Shown here: in pieces, positions 33,313 through 43,621 of the stretch
How the letters are laid out: every line of letters starts with the position of its first letter
Numbering within the stretch: position 1 is the stretch's first letter
Origin: an uncultured Methanobrevibacter sp.
Lineage (GTDB): Archaea > Methanobacteriota > Methanobacteria > Methanobacteriales > Methanobacteriaceae
Direction of reading: 5' to 3'
Assembly: GCF_947169325.1 (NCBI RefSeq)
Contig: NZ_CAMVPN010000005.1
Coordinates: 1 to 64,000 of the forward strand
Length of the DNA: 64,000 bases
Translations under genes and position numbers: made by a program
The notes under the pieces: generated by a model
The model's input: the letters and a program-made list of their open reading frames with translations, nothing else
What the model was told of the DNA's origin: nothing
Databases searched by the model: none

Positions 33313-35154
33313 CTATTTTCTAACTGCTGTAATCTTCAATCCCATTTCAATTGCTTCCAGGATGAAGTCGGATAATTCAATTCCGTTTTTAATCTTCACT
33401 TCACCTTTTTTGGAGGTTGTGGCGGTGAGTAGATACTCTCCTTCAATTAGTATGTCGAAGTTCTGCCTTCCGTTTTCCTTTCCAAGTTCTAAAATCATTT
33501 GTTTTCTGGTGTGGGTAATGTCAACTTCAATAGGTGTCTTATCAACAGGTTTTTCATCAATGACTTCCACGCCCAGGCTGATTCCGATTTCCTGTTCGAT
33601 TTCTGCTATTCTCTTGCCGTTCTTTCCGATGATTTTTGGAACGTACTTGTCCGGAATGTAGATGTTTGCTCTCTCCGGTGAGATTACTTCAACGTCCACC
33701 TTCGCTTTTTTAGGCAAAAGTCTTTTTATTTTCCTTAAGATCTCATTTTCAGCAATGATGTCTACAGATGACTTGTCCGGACCGTCTTGGGAGGTCCCGT
33801 TTACCAGATCCATGTCCATGACGATAGTCTGTTCACCGTATGTGTAGATTTCGTTTTTAAGCTCGCCTGTCTCGAAGTCCCTCACTTCAATGACTGGCCT
33901 TGCAAGGTCCGCTTCCTTCATTCCGCTTGGAACCTTTACTGTCATTTTGGTTTCATAAACGCTTGTCACTCTTCCGTTTTCGATATAAATGCTTGTATCG
34001 ACAATTGAAGGTATCACACCAAGCTCCACCCTTGAGGCAATTCTCTGAATCGCATCTATCGGACGGGTCGCATGGACAACTCCAATCATTCCGACTCCTG
34101 CAAGCCTCATGTCTGCAAATATGTTGAAGTCGGTGTTTTTTCTAAGCTCATCATAGATTGTATAATCCGGCCTTACAAGCAACAGGACATCAGCGGTATT
34201 TTCCATGCTTCCTTCAAGTGGAGCATACTGGGTTATTTCATCCGGAAGCTGCAAGTCCCTTGGTGATTCCATGGTCTTCACGACCTTATTCAATTTTGAT
34301 GAATAGTATTTGGCTATAGCTTGCACAAATGTGGATTTGCCTGCTCCAGGAGATCCTGAAATCAGTATTCCTTCAGCACTTGTGCGGATTCTATTCAACA
34401 ATTTCTCTGATAAGTGATATTCGTCCAAATCGATATTTGCCACCGGGCGAACAACGGTAATTTCCAAACCCTCTGCAAATGGAGGATATGCTATAGAAAT
34501 TCTGTATTCTCTTGACTGCACTACAAAGGAGCCTTCCTTGTCTGATTCAAGATATGTTTTTGAATCGGTATGGGCCTTTTCAAGAATCTCATCAACAATT
34601 TCCTTAAGTTCTGAGTAGGAATAAGGTTTGTCTGAAAGCTTTACAAAGTCAATGTGGCCGGGAGTTCCTTTTTTAGCCATCGCAACCACATTCTCCTTGA
34701 AATGAACTGACATTGTTGTTTCGTCAAAGAATTTTTCTATAGAAAGAGCTTTATGGATGTATTTTTGTTCAAAATAGTAAACCGGAATTCCCTGAGCCTT
34801 TGCAACTTCCGCCTGCACTTTATCATTTGTCAGCAATGTTCCAAACTCTGATCTTGCAAGGTCTCTGATGATGGCGTCTATTTCTCCACTTTTTGCATAT
34901 TTGATGTCGTAATTGGTCGGACGTTTGCCTTTGAAAGTGACTGCAAGCTCTCCGTCATCCTGCATCTCCTGCAGTTTCTGAAGCTCTGCCAGTCCTTTGG
35001 CACCTTCTGACCTTTTTGCATTTGCCTGATGTTCGAGTTCACAGACTACCGCTTCCGGCACGATGATTTCGGGATAGTCAAAATCCCCGTTTTCAATCAG
35101 TTCGCTTACAGCGCCGATTATCACTGCACTTGTATCTGGGATAATGCATTTCAT
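33313..35154 (-). CDS. PIN domain - AAA ATPase - KH domain protein (PilT/VapC-like ATPase)
   Basis: N-terminal PIN (IPDTSAVIIGAVSELI), ISGSPGAGKSTFVQAIA, C-terminal KH (VPKIIGKNGKRIAEIE). Confidence 0.88.
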   Translation of the reverse strand: MKCIIPDTSAVIIGAVSELIENGDFDYPEIIVPEAVVCELEHQANAKRSEGAKGLAELQKLQEMQDDGELAVTFKGKRPTNYDIKYAKSGEIDAIIRDLARSEFGTLLTNDKVQAEVAKAQGIPVYYFEQKYIHKALSIEKFFDETTMSVHFKENVVAMAKKGTPGHIDFVKLSDKPYSYSELKEIVDEILEKAHTDSKTYLESDKEGSFVVQSREYRISIAYPPFAEGLEITVVRPVANIDLDEYHLSEKLLNRIRTSAEGILISGSPGAGKSTFVQAIAKYYSSKLNKVVKTMESPRDLQLPDEITQYAPLEGSMENTADVLLLVRPDYTIYDELRKNTDFNIFADMRLAGVGMIGVVHATRPIDAIQRIASRVELGVIPSIVDTSIYIENGRVTSVYETKMTVKVPSGMKEADLARPVIEVRDFETGELKNEIYTYGEQTIVMDMDLVNGTSQDGPDKSSVDIIAENEILRKIKRLLPKKAKVDVEVISPERANIYIPDKYVPKIIGKNGKRIAEIEQEIGISLGVEVIDEKPVDKTPIEVDITHTRKQMILELGKENGRQNFDILIEGEYLLTATTSKKGEVKIKNGIELSDFILEAIEMGLKITAVRK

Positions 35155-35567
35155 TTGTACACATCTTCTGGGTTCACGATTCTTGGAAGCACAATCTCCA
35201 AGTCATCATCTTTTAAATCTTCAATGTCCACTTCATTGTCGGTGTTGACTTTTCTAAAGAAGCAGGAAAGGTATCCTTCATGGCATGCGGCACCGGTCTG
35301 CTTTATTTTCAGCACAACAGCATCCATGTCGCAGTCGACTAGGATTTCCTTGACTTCCTGGAAATGTCCTGATGATTCGCCTTTCAGCCATAGCTGGTTT
35401 CTTGAAGTGCTCCAGTAGTGTGCTTTTCCTGTTTCGATTGTTTTTTGAAGCGCTTCCCTGTTCATGTTTGCAAGCATCAGGATTTGGTTGGTGTCGGCAT
35501 CCTGGGCAACCGCAGTGATTACCTTAACGCCGTTTATTTCATGTCTAAAGTTGATTTCCATAATCAT
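35151..35567 (-). CDS. hisI: Phosphoribosyl-AMP cyclohydrolase
   Basis: VTAVAQDADTNQILMLANMNREALQKTIETGKAHYWSTSRNQLWLKGESSGH. Confidence 0.95.
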   Translation of the reverse strand: MIMEINFRHEINGVKVITAVAQDADTNQILMLANMNREALQKTIETGKAHYWSTSRNQLWLKGESSGHFQEVKEILVDCDMDAVVLKIKQTGAACHEGYLSCFFRKVNTDNEVDIEDLKDDDLEIVLPRIVNPEDVYK

Positions 35568-36859
35568 TCCTCTTTTAAGTAATTGATAATGTTGTCAATG
35601 TCAATCAGTTCCTGGTTTCCGCTAACCATGTCCTTAATGGTAATCTTGTTTTCCTTGAGGTCGTTTTCACCGATGATTGCCATTTTAGGAACTTTGATTT
35701 TGTCAGCATAGTTCATGAGCTTTTTGAATTTCTTTCCGTTGAGGTCAACATCCGCCTTGATGTCGTTTTTTCTTAAAAGCTGTGTAATCTCATATGCTTT
35801 TCCCCTTACGCTTTCTGAAATCGGTGCAACGTAAATGTCCAGGTGAGATGGCAATTCTTCAGCATCGCTCAGCTCTTCAATTGCGTTCATCAGTCTGTCG
35901 AAACCGAGTGCAAAACCTGTTGATTCGACTTCCTGGCCTCCGAAGAGTTTCACAAGGTTGTATGAGCCTCCGCCGCAGATCTGCTTTTGGGCACCGAGCT
36001 CTGGGACATATATTTCAAATACGATTCCGGTGTAATAGTCAAGGCCTCTTGCAACACCGAGATTTAATGTGTAATTGTTAACATCAAATGACTCTAAAAG
36101 TTCAATCAGTTGTTTGAACTCTTCCAATGCTTCTTTTGGCTCATCGTAAGGTGCAAGCAATTCTTCAACATCGCTCAATATTGACTTGTCTCCGACCATG
36201 TCAATCAGTTTTAACAGGATTTGGTTCAATTCGTCATTGTCGATGACAGGTTCGTCTCCGCTTAGTGATTCGATTAGCAGGTCCTTGTCTCCCTTGTCAA
36301 TAACGACCATGATTTCCCTTTGGGTTTCGGCAGTGATTTCAAAGTGCTTGAACAGTCCCCTTATTATTCCGAGGTGGTTGAGATTAACGTCAGCGGTTGT
36401 GATTCCCAATGCATTGATTGCATCGGTACAAAGCGCAATGACTTCAGCCTCGCCTTGAGGGGAGTTTGCGCCAATCAATTCGCAGCCGAATTGCCAGAAT
36501 TGTCTGAACCTTCCCTTTTGAGGTCTTTCATATCTGAAACAGCTTCCGTAGTAATATAGTTTGATAGGTTTTGCGGAAGTCTTTTCGAGTTCGTTCAGGT
36601 ATAATCTTGCAACCGGTGCTGTGATTTCCGGTCTTAAGGTTAACTCTCTGTCTGATTTGTCCTTGAAATTGTATAACTGGTTTACAATTTCCTCTCCGGA
36701 TTTTGTTGTAAATAATTTTAATTCTTCAAATAAAGGTGTTTTAACCTCTTGATAACCGTAATTTTCAAATACATTTCTTAAGGTACTTTCTGCTTTTTTT
36801 CTCTGTCTCATTTCATCAAATAAGAAATCCCTAGTACCTCTTGGTCTTGTAAATTCCAT
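35564..36859 (-). CDS. hisS: Histidyl-tRNA synthetase
   Basis: MEFTRPRGTRDFLFDEMRQRKKAE...LRPEITAPVARLY...GGGSYNLVKLFGG. Confidence 0.95.
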   Translation of the reverse strand: MEFTRPRGTRDFLFDEMRQRKKAESTLRNVFENYGYQEVKTPLFEELKLFTTKSGEEIVNQLYNFKDKSDRELTLRPEITAPVARLYLNELEKTSAKPIKLYYYGSCFRYERPQKGRFRQFWQFGCELIGANSPQGEAEVIALCTDAINALGITTADVNLNHLGIIRGLFKHFEITAETQREIMVVIDKGDKDLLIESLSGDEPVIDNDELNQILLKLIDMVGDKSILSDVEELLAPYDEPKEALEEFKQLIELLESFDVNNYTLNLGVARGLDYYTGIVFEIYVPELGAQKQICGGGSYNLVKLFGGQEVESTGFALGFDRLMNAIEELSDAEELPSHLDIYVAPISESVRGKAYEITQLLRKNDIKADVDLNGKKFKKLMNYADKIKVPKMAIIGENDLKENKITIKDMVSGNQELIDIDNIINYLKEE

Positions 36860-37001
36860 TTTTGCTCTCCTATGATTAAATTTATTATAATATAATTATG
36901 TTTTTTAGGTGTTATATAATCTTTTATTCACTATTACTTTTCAAATGCTCTCGGGTAAATTGTTAGTAATTTAAAGTATAATTGTGATATAAGTTTTAGA
37001 A

Positions 37002-37046
37002 ATGTGTTTTTACACATTAGCACAATGGTGTTTTTGCACTTTTGTG
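37002..37046. repeat. Two adjacent T-loop inverted repeats upstream of the RhuM-like ORF
   Basis: ATGTGT-TTTT-ACACAT (37002-37017), then nested CACAA...GTG-TTTTTG-CAC...TTGTG. Confidence 0.55.
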
Positions 37047-37113
37047 TAGTGTATATGCTTTTAATAGAGTGGAAATACATTATCTAAATTAAATAAACTC
37101 TTGGAGGATTATT

Positions 37114-37587
37114 ATGGTAAAATTTAAGTTAGTGGATACCTTGTTGTATCAGAGTGAGGAAGGTGCTGTTGAAGGAAAATTTATTATTGGAGACGAAACC
37201 CTATGGGCAAGTCGAAAAGTTGTTGCCGAGATTTTTGCAACAACTGGACCAAATATTTCAATGCATTTTGATAATATAGTTCTAGAAGGCGAACTTGAAG
37301 AAAAAGAAGTAAGCATAACTTCCAAAGAGCTATTTAAAGATGATTTGGAGTTTAGTAAGAAATTCTTATAAAACTCTAAAAAAGGAGGTAGGCCTCAAAT
37401 ATGGTATAATCTTGATGCAATCATCTCAATAGGCTACAGAATCAATTCAAAAGAGGTAATAAACTTTTGTAAATGTTTTAGAGAAATTCTAAAGCAATAT
37501 GTGCGAAAGGGTTTTTTCATCAAAAAAGAACTTTTCAAATCAGATTACAACAAATTTGATGAGGAAACTAAAAAGTTTTTAGTATAA
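37114..37587 (+). pseudogene. RhuM-family (virulence RhuM-like) protein, interrupted by in-frame TAA at 37369
   Basis: Same frame either side of the stop: ...IIGDETLWASRKVVAEIFATTGPNISMHFDNIVLEGELEEKEV...SKKFL*NSKKGGRPQIWYNLDAIISIGYRINSKEVINFCKCFREILKQYVRKGFFIKKELF. Confidence 0.75.
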
Positions 37588-37609
37588 CCTTTAATCAATC
37601 TATAATTAT

Positions 37610-38458
37610 ATGAATATTAAAGGCAGTACAAATATTGTAGGTTTGATAGGCCATCCTGTTGAACATAGCTTTTCGCCGCCAATGCACAATGCCGCATTTC
37701 AAAGTCTGGAAATGGATTATGCTTATGTTGCTTTTGATGTCGAGCCCCAAAATGTAGGCGAGGCTATAAAAGGAGCGGAATCATTAAACATTAAAGGATT
37801 CAATGTCACGATTCCCCATAAGATTGAAGTGATGCAGTATTTGGATGAACTTGATGAAGTTGCCGAGCTGATTGGTGCTGTAAATACTATTGATTTTAAA
37901 GACTTGAAAGGGTATAACACTGATGGAATCGGTGCAGTAAGGGCTATTGAAGAGGTCACATCAATCAAAAACAAGGATGTTGTTGTTGCTGGTGCCGGCG
38001 GAGCTTCAAGGGCAATATCATTTTACCTTGCAAAATTCGGTGCAAGTTCAATAACAATACTGAATAGAAACGTTGATAAGGCCCAAAGTCTTGCAGAGGA
38101 TGTTTTGGCATCGGATTTGATAGGTGATGTTGAATCAGGTTCCATATCAGAAATTACTAATCATTTGGCCGATGCGGATATTCTGGTCGATACGACACCG
38201 GTTGGAATGGATCCCCACATTAACGATGGGCCAATCGCCACAGCAGATGATATGCATGAGGATTTGGTTGTCTTTGATGCTGTTTACAATCCGAATGAGA
38301 CAGTGTTAATTAAAGAGGCCATCAAGGCAGGCGCAAAGCCGGTTTATGGAATTAAAATGCTGCTTTATCAGGGAGCGGAAAGCTTTAAGATATGGACAGG
38401 CAGGGATGCTCCAATTGATGTAATGCAGGATGCACTCAACGATTATTTGGGAAGATAA
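37610..38458 (+). CDS. aroE: Shikimate dehydrogenase
   Basis: LIGHPVEHSFSPPMHNAAFQSLEMDYAYVAF...GFNVTIPHK...VVAGAGGASRA. Confidence 0.96.
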   Translation: MNIKGSTNIVGLIGHPVEHSFSPPMHNAAFQSLEMDYAYVAFDVEPQNVGEAIKGAESLNIKGFNVTIPHKIEVMQYLDELDEVAELIGAVNTIDFKDLKGYNTDGIGAVRAIEEVTSIKNKDVVVAGAGGASRAISFYLAKFGASSITILNRNVDKAQSLAEDVLASDLIGDVESGSISEITNHLADADILVDTTPVGMDPHINDGPIATADDMHEDLVVFDAVYNPNETVLIKEAIKAGAKPVYGIKMLLYQGAESFKIWTGRDAPIDVMQDALNDYLGR

Positions 38459-38459
38459 T

Positions 38460-39146
38460 ATGGATTTGATTTTTGACATTTCAAGTTTGACGGATGAAAA
38501 AGAGGATTTCACCTCCTCAAAAAAGGATGTCCTGAAGTTTCTTAAGATAATTGGCGTTGACACACGTTTTATTTCATACACTCCTGAAAAAATCTACATC
38601 AACAATTTGAGATTTTCAAAGTTTTCAAGGACACGCGAGGCGACCTTCAACAAGCAATATCCCGACATAGAAGTCGTGAGAAATTCTCTGTTTCAAAAGA
38701 TATGCTCAAAGTCAGCCAAGAATCTGACTTTGGAAATCCAACCGAACTCCACAATATTGATGCCTGAGGATAATTACATGATTGAACTGTTGATGGAGCC
38801 TTATACTCGCAAATACGGTGTTAAACTGGTTTATGAAGGCGATTACGATTTGGCAGCAAATCCTGTTATTTTGGATGATGAAGTTAACAATATTTTTTCA
38901 AGCATCTTTGCTGGTGAAGGGATAGATTTCAGAGATAAAACCAACGAGACCTATCCATTGGTTAATGTGCCTTTGGAATGGATCAATTCATTTTTAAAAA
39001 TGGATGGTCGGGATGCAATTGAAAGTGTCAATGACGATGAATTGGCCATTTCATTTTCCGAATTCCTGGAGGATGTCGCTCCCCAGTATAAGGAGAATGT
39101 TGTCAGCGCAGCCAATTTCATTGAAAAAAAATTAAAAACTGAATAG
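38460..39146 (+). CDS. Hypothetical protein
   Basis: ATG 38460 directly after aroE; no family recognised. Confidence 0.6.
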   Translation: MDLIFDISSLTDEKEDFTSSKKDVLKFLKIIGVDTRFISYTPEKIYINNLRFSKFSRTREATFNKQYPDIEVVRNSLFQKICSKSAKNLTLEIQPNSTILMPEDNYMIELLMEPYTRKYGVKLVYEGDYDLAANPVILDDEVNNIFSSIFAGEGIDFRDKTNETYPLVNVPLEWINSFLKMDGRDAIESVNDDELAISFSEFLEDVAPQYKENVVSAANFIEKKLKTE

Positions 39147-40625
39147 CGAAACTTGCTTATCAGTTTTCTTTTTAGGTTTTTCTTCTTCATCAGGTTCTGC
39201 TGTGTCTTTTTCTTCTATGCTTTCCTCAACAGCAGGCTCTTCAGCTTCAATGCCAGGAATTTCAAATGGAAGTTCGTCTTCAACTTTTTCTTCTTTAACT
39301 TCTTCCGGAATGACATTCATCATCTGATTTTGAAGTTCCTCATTTCTCCTGTCACGTTCCTCAACTATCATTTGAGCCTTTTGCTTTTCCATCTTGTTTA
39401 TGACCTTTTTAGGAATCTTTTTGGATCTGAATCGTTTGATGTGGTGTTCCTCAAAACCCAGATAGTCAGATATTTCCCAGGCAAGCTCGTCATTCTTAAA
39501 CATTATTTCCATGTATGGAAACATTGAAATGGCAACAGTTTTTGATATGTGCATCTTATCAGACATTATCTGGGCTATTTCATCTCTTAAGTTTCTTTTT
39601 CCTCTGTTGCGGCCCAGTAATGTGAATGTTGATGGAGTTTGTATTTTTGTGAATTTTTTGTAGGTCTCATGTTTTGATGAGCTCACTCCAATTCCCATAA
39701 AGTCACTTGCATATTTCCAGTAACCGTAATTTCTGCTACTTCTGGCCCTTCCAAAGTATAGGTCGGCTTTAGCTATATTTTCATATGCTTTTTTGATTTC
39801 ATCCTTTTTGGTGTATTCCCTTGGAATGTTTTCAGCAATGTATTCCATTACTAAAGTAGGGTCCTCGTCAACTCTCAGGGCTTCCCGTACGTGCTGAGGA
39901 TTTTTGCTTTTTAAAACACCGGTTATAGCATTGAAAATGTCTGACCTGTCATCTTTTATTCTTAAATCCTCTACCTGTTTTGGTTCAAGCACGACATCCT
40001 TATCGGCTAATGCCTGAAGGGTGTTGATTGCAGACCTCATGTCTCCATTGGATTTTTTGGCAATCAGATCCAGTGCCTTAGGATTTGCTTTGATTTCTTC
40101 TTTTTCGGCAATTTCCTTAAGTGCTTTTCTGATACTTGGGCTTCTTACTTTGGCCATTTTGATAACGGTACACTTCGGTTTGAGTGATTGCAGGCGTTTT
40201 GAGTAAAAGTCATTCGCCATTAGAATAATGGGATGCTTGGAATTTTTAATAATCTCACCAATGGCTCTTACTCCTCCACGGTCATTGGTTCCGTGGATTC
40301 CGTCCACTTCGTCCATTATAATAAGTTTGTATTCATCCCCAAACAGTGATCTTGTGGAGGATGATTCGCCTATTGTGCTTTTTATGATGTCCTGGGAACG
40401 CTTGTCACTTGCATTGAGCTCGATGTATTCTGAAAATTCCTTTGCAATGACGAGGGCAAGTGTGGTTTTGCCGATGCCCGGAGGCCCAACCAAAAGTAAA
40501 GGCTTCTGAGGATTGCCGTTTTTCCAGTTTCCAACCCAATCCAGGATTATTTTCTTCTCTTTATTGTTGCCGACCACTTCATCCAAGGTCTGCGGTCGGT
40601 ATTTGTCAGTCCATAACATTTCCAT
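39132..40625 (-). CDS. rfcL: Replication factor C large subunit
   Basis: [23 protein letters not shown]...[21 protein letters not shown]; acidic/[16 protein letters not shown]-box-like tail. Confidence 0.95.
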   Translation of the reverse strand: MEMLWTDKYRPQTLDEVVGNNKEKKIILDWVGNWKNGNPQKPLLLVGPPGIGKTTLALVIAKEFSEYIELNASDKRSQDIIKSTIGESSSTRSLFGDEYKLIIMDEVDGIHGTNDRGGVRAIGEIIKNSKHPIILMANDFYSKRLQSLKPKCTVIKMAKVRSPSIRKALKEIAEKEEIKANPKALDLIAKKSNGDMRSAINTLQALADKDVVLEPKQVEDLRIKDDRSDIFNAITGVLKSKNPQHVREALRVDEDPTLVMEYIAENIPREYTKKDEIKKAYENIAKADLYFGRARSSRNYGYWKYASDFMGIGVSSSKHETYKKFTKIQTPSTFTLLGRNRGKRNLRDEIAQIMSDKMHISKTVAISMFPYMEIMFKNDELAWEISDYLGFEEHHIKRFRSKKIPKKVINKMEKQKAQMIVEERDRRNEELQNQMMNVIPEEVKEEKVEDELPFEIPGIEAEEPAVEESIEEKDTAEPDEEEKPKKKTDKQVSLFSF

Positions 40626-40628
40626 ACC

Positions 40629-41576
40629 TTAAATGAATTTGGTTAGAAGAGCTTCAAGTTGGATTCCAGGGTTTGCTCCTTCCCTTATTCTAAAGTCACA
40701 ATCTGCAATGGCAGTAATCAAATCAATATAAAAGTCAGGTTCCATTTTGCCTTCAACAACTCTTTTGGAAACTTCCTGATAAATTTGGGCAACCATATCC
40801 TCTCCGCTTGTACCCTGCAAAACCATTGTTTCTCTTAAAACGGTTCTTGCACCTAAAAAGTCTCCCTTGAGTGCTTTGTTAATCATGTTTCCGATTTCCT
40901 GAGGTTTTGCTTTGGACACCACTTCATAAACTGAGTCTTCAGTAATGGCCTCTCCTTCCGAAGCCGCAGCCTGCAGGACATTCACGGCTTTTCTCATGTC
41001 TCCTTCAGCAAAGTATACTATGGTTTCAAGGCCTTTGTCATCAGCTTCAAATCCTTCAGATTCGCATATGAACTTCAGCCTTTCGATTATTTCCTCTCCT
41101 TTGATTGGAGCGAATCTGAATATTGCGCATCTTGATTGGATAGGGTCGATAATTTTTGATGAATAATTACATGAAAGTATAAATGAAGCGGTTTTTGTAT
41201 ACATTTCCATTTCACGTCTAAGGGCATGCTGAGCATCCTTGGTCATGTTGTCCACTTCATCCAGAAAGAGTATTCTGAATGGAGCGCCGATAGGTTTAAG
41301 TCTACAGAAGTTTTTAATCTCGTTTCTCACTGTGTCGATTCCTCTTGCATCTGATGCATTCAGCTCCAGGAAGTTCTGCTTCCAGTATTCTCCAAGAATT
41401 GATTTTGCAAGTGCGAGGGCGGTTGTTGTCTTTCCAACCCCTGCAGGTCCTGTAAACATCAGGTTAGGCATGCTGCCTTCGCCTACATATTTTTCAAGTC
41501 TGGTAATGATTTGCTTTTGTCCAACGATGTCTTCTAGTTTTTGTGGTCTATATTTTTCTACCCATGGTCCGCTCAT
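40629..41576 (-). CDS. rfcS: Replication factor C small subunit
   Basis: [24 protein letters not shown]...[18 protein letters not shown]...[20 protein letters not shown]. Confidence 0.96.
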   Translation of the reverse strand: MSGPWVEKYRPQKLEDIVGQKQIITRLEKYVGEGSMPNLMFTGPAGVGKTTTALALAKSILGEYWKQNFLELNASDARGIDTVRNEIKNFCRLKPIGAPFRILFLDEVDNMTKDAQHALRREMEMYTKTASFILSCNYSSKIIDPIQSRCAIFRFAPIKGEEIIERLKFICESEGFEADDKGLETIVYFAEGDMRKAVNVLQAAASEGEAITEDSVYEVVSKAKPQEIGNMINKALKGDFLGARTVLRETMVLQGTSGEDMVAQIYQEVSKRVVEGKMEPDFYIDLITAIADCDFRIREGANPGIQLEALLTKFI

Positions 41577-41724
41577 TTAATCACCATTTCTTTATAGTAA
41601 CATTTATGTATTATGTTGTTAAATTATTTTTTGCTTATACTTTTTTAATGTATGAAATCCAATAGATATATAATTAAAGGGAGCATTTGAAAAGTAATGT
41701 TTACAAAAGATTAAGGTGTTAAAA

Positions 41725-42684
41725 ATGAGAGGTAGTTGGAAACTTAGACTGAGAATGTTCATCACTTATTTCCTGATGTTTACAATCGTGTATTTCCTGG
41801 TAATGCTTGTAGGATGGTATTTGGGAATTACCCGTTGGACATTGTATGCAGCTGTGAGCTTGATAATTGTATTTTTACAGTATTGGTTTGGACCATCTTT
41901 GGTAAAGCGTTCAATGAACGTAAGGCCATTGTCCGAAGCGGAAGCCCCTCACATTCACAAAATGGTTGAGGAGCTTGCAATCGAAGCGGGAGTTCCTAAA
42001 CCTGAAGTGGGATTATCAGAAATTAACATTCCAAATGCATTCGCCTATGGCAGAACTAGTAAAAGCGGCCATATTGCAATCACCCGCCCTATATTGGGCT
42101 TGCTTGACTATGATGAACTGAGAGCTGTTTTGGGTCATGAAATGGGTCATATCAAACACAACGACATGGCTTTGACTGCCGCCGTTAGCGTAATTCCTAT
42201 GATCTGTTATTACATTGCATTGTCCTTTGTGTTTTCAGGAGACTCCAGAAACGGAGCGGGAATCATCATTGGAATAGTTGGATATCTTTTTTATCTAATC
42301 GGACAGCTGCTGGTATTGTTCATCTCAAGAACCCGTGAATACTATGCAGATGAAGCAAGTGTCGAGTATGGAAACCGTCCGGCCGCTTTGGTCTCAGCAC
42401 TGTACAAACTGTCTTACGGAGCTGCAAGATGCAGCAAGGAAACAATTGATGAAGTCAACACCAACAGGGCATTCTTTGTAAACGACGTTAACAATGCAAA
42501 GCATGATGTAAATGACTTCCAGCAAATAGACTTTGACGGCGACGGCAAAATCTCAGACGATGAATTGAGAAGACTTGCGAATTCAGAAGTCAAGATTTCA
42601 AGGAAAAACGGAATCATGGAATTGCTGTCCACTCACCCGGATTCCTTAAAAAGAGTAAAAAGATTAGCGGAACTTGAAAATTAG
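41725..42684 (+). CDS. htpX: HtpX-type M48 membrane metalloprotease with EF-hand loop
   Basis: LGHEMGHIKHND zinc motif, TM segments; DFDGDGKISDDE near the C-terminus. Confidence 0.9.
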   Translation: MRGSWKLRLRMFITYFLMFTIVYFLVMLVGWYLGITRWTLYAAVSLIIVFLQYWFGPSLVKRSMNVRPLSEAEAPHIHKMVEELAIEAGVPKPEVGLSEINIPNAFAYGRTSKSGHIAITRPILGLLDYDELRAVLGHEMGHIKHNDMALTAAVSVIPMICYYIALSFVFSGDSRNGAGIIIGIVGYLFYLIGQLLVLFISRTREYYADEASVEYGNRPAALVSALYKLSYGAARCSKETIDEVNTNRAFFVNDVNNAKHDVNDFQQIDFDGDGKISDDELRRLANSEVKISRKNGIMELLSTHPDSLKRVKRLAELEN

Positions 42685-42692
42685 GTGTAAAA

Positions 42693-43424
42693 ATGAAATT
42701 AATTTTAGATGAGCGTGGTAAAAAATATATTTTGAAGGCAGGAGAGCAATTTGAAAGTGATTTGGGTATTCTTTCATCCGAGGATTTGGATGATGCAGAA
42801 ATTGGAGATGAAATTAAAAGTCATCTCGGCCACTCATTTAAAATTATAAAGCCTAACATTAACGATTTCATCGACGTGATGGAAAGGCGATGTTCAATAC
42901 TTCTCAAAAAGGATATAGGTTACGTGCTGGCCCACACCGGATTGGGTGCAGGTGCTCGTGTAGTCGATGCTGGAACCGGTGCGGGAGCCATAGCGCTTAA
43001 CTTCGGAAATGTAGTGGGGCCTGCAGGCCATGTCTACACATATGAAATCCGCAATGACTTTGCAGAAATAGCACAAAGAAACATTGACAATTTCGGAATC
43101 GAAAACATTACTGTCAAGAACAAGAACATCAAGGATGGAATCGATGAAGACAATCTGGATTTGGTCTTTCTGGACTTGCCGAAGCCATTTGAAATATTCG
43201 AGGACGTTTGGGATTCCCTCAATGTCGGAGGATGGCTTGCGGTTTATGCGCCATATATCGATCAGGCAAAACTGTCATATAGGATTGCTAAAAAGGTCGG
43301 ATTCTATGACATTGACATAAGCGAGATTTTGCAAAGGGGCCTTGAGGTTCGCCAAAACGGAGTAAGACCTAAAACACGAATGGTTGGCCATAGCGGATAT
43401 CTGCTCTTTGCAAGAAAATTATGA
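42693..43424 (+). CDS. tRNA (adenine-N1)-methyltransferase (TrmI family)
   Basis: LLKKDIGYVLAHTGLGAGARVVDAGTGAGAIALNFGNVVGPAGHVYTYEIR. Confidence 0.85.
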   Translation: MKLILDERGKKYILKAGEQFESDLGILSSEDLDDAEIGDEIKSHLGHSFKIIKPNINDFIDVMERRCSILLKKDIGYVLAHTGLGAGARVVDAGTGAGAIALNFGNVVGPAGHVYTYEIRNDFAEIAQRNIDNFGIENITVKNKNIKDGIDEDNLDLVFLDLPKPFEIFEDVWDSLNVGGWLAVYAPYIDQAKLSYRIAKKVGFYDIDISEILQRGLEVRQNGVRPKTRMVGHSGYLLFARKL

Positions 43425-43621
43425 TGCTTTTTTTTAAACCATTCATTTCATTTATTTTTTTACGTTAATGTAAAATAATCTTTTCATCAGATATTGAATA
43501 TTGGGCATGGGAATTGTGTACAAGGTTTGCACTGATAAGAAAAAGAAAATTTCTAGTTAAAATAAACTATTTAATTATATAGAAACATAAATTATAATAT
43601 AAATTATTTTGGAGAAAACTT

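Noticed and set aside
37369-37371. In-frame TAA in the RhuM-like ORF as a recoded codon
   Set aside because: Pyrrolysine uses TAG, selenocysteine TGA; there is no known archaeal TAA recoding and no evident recoding structure.
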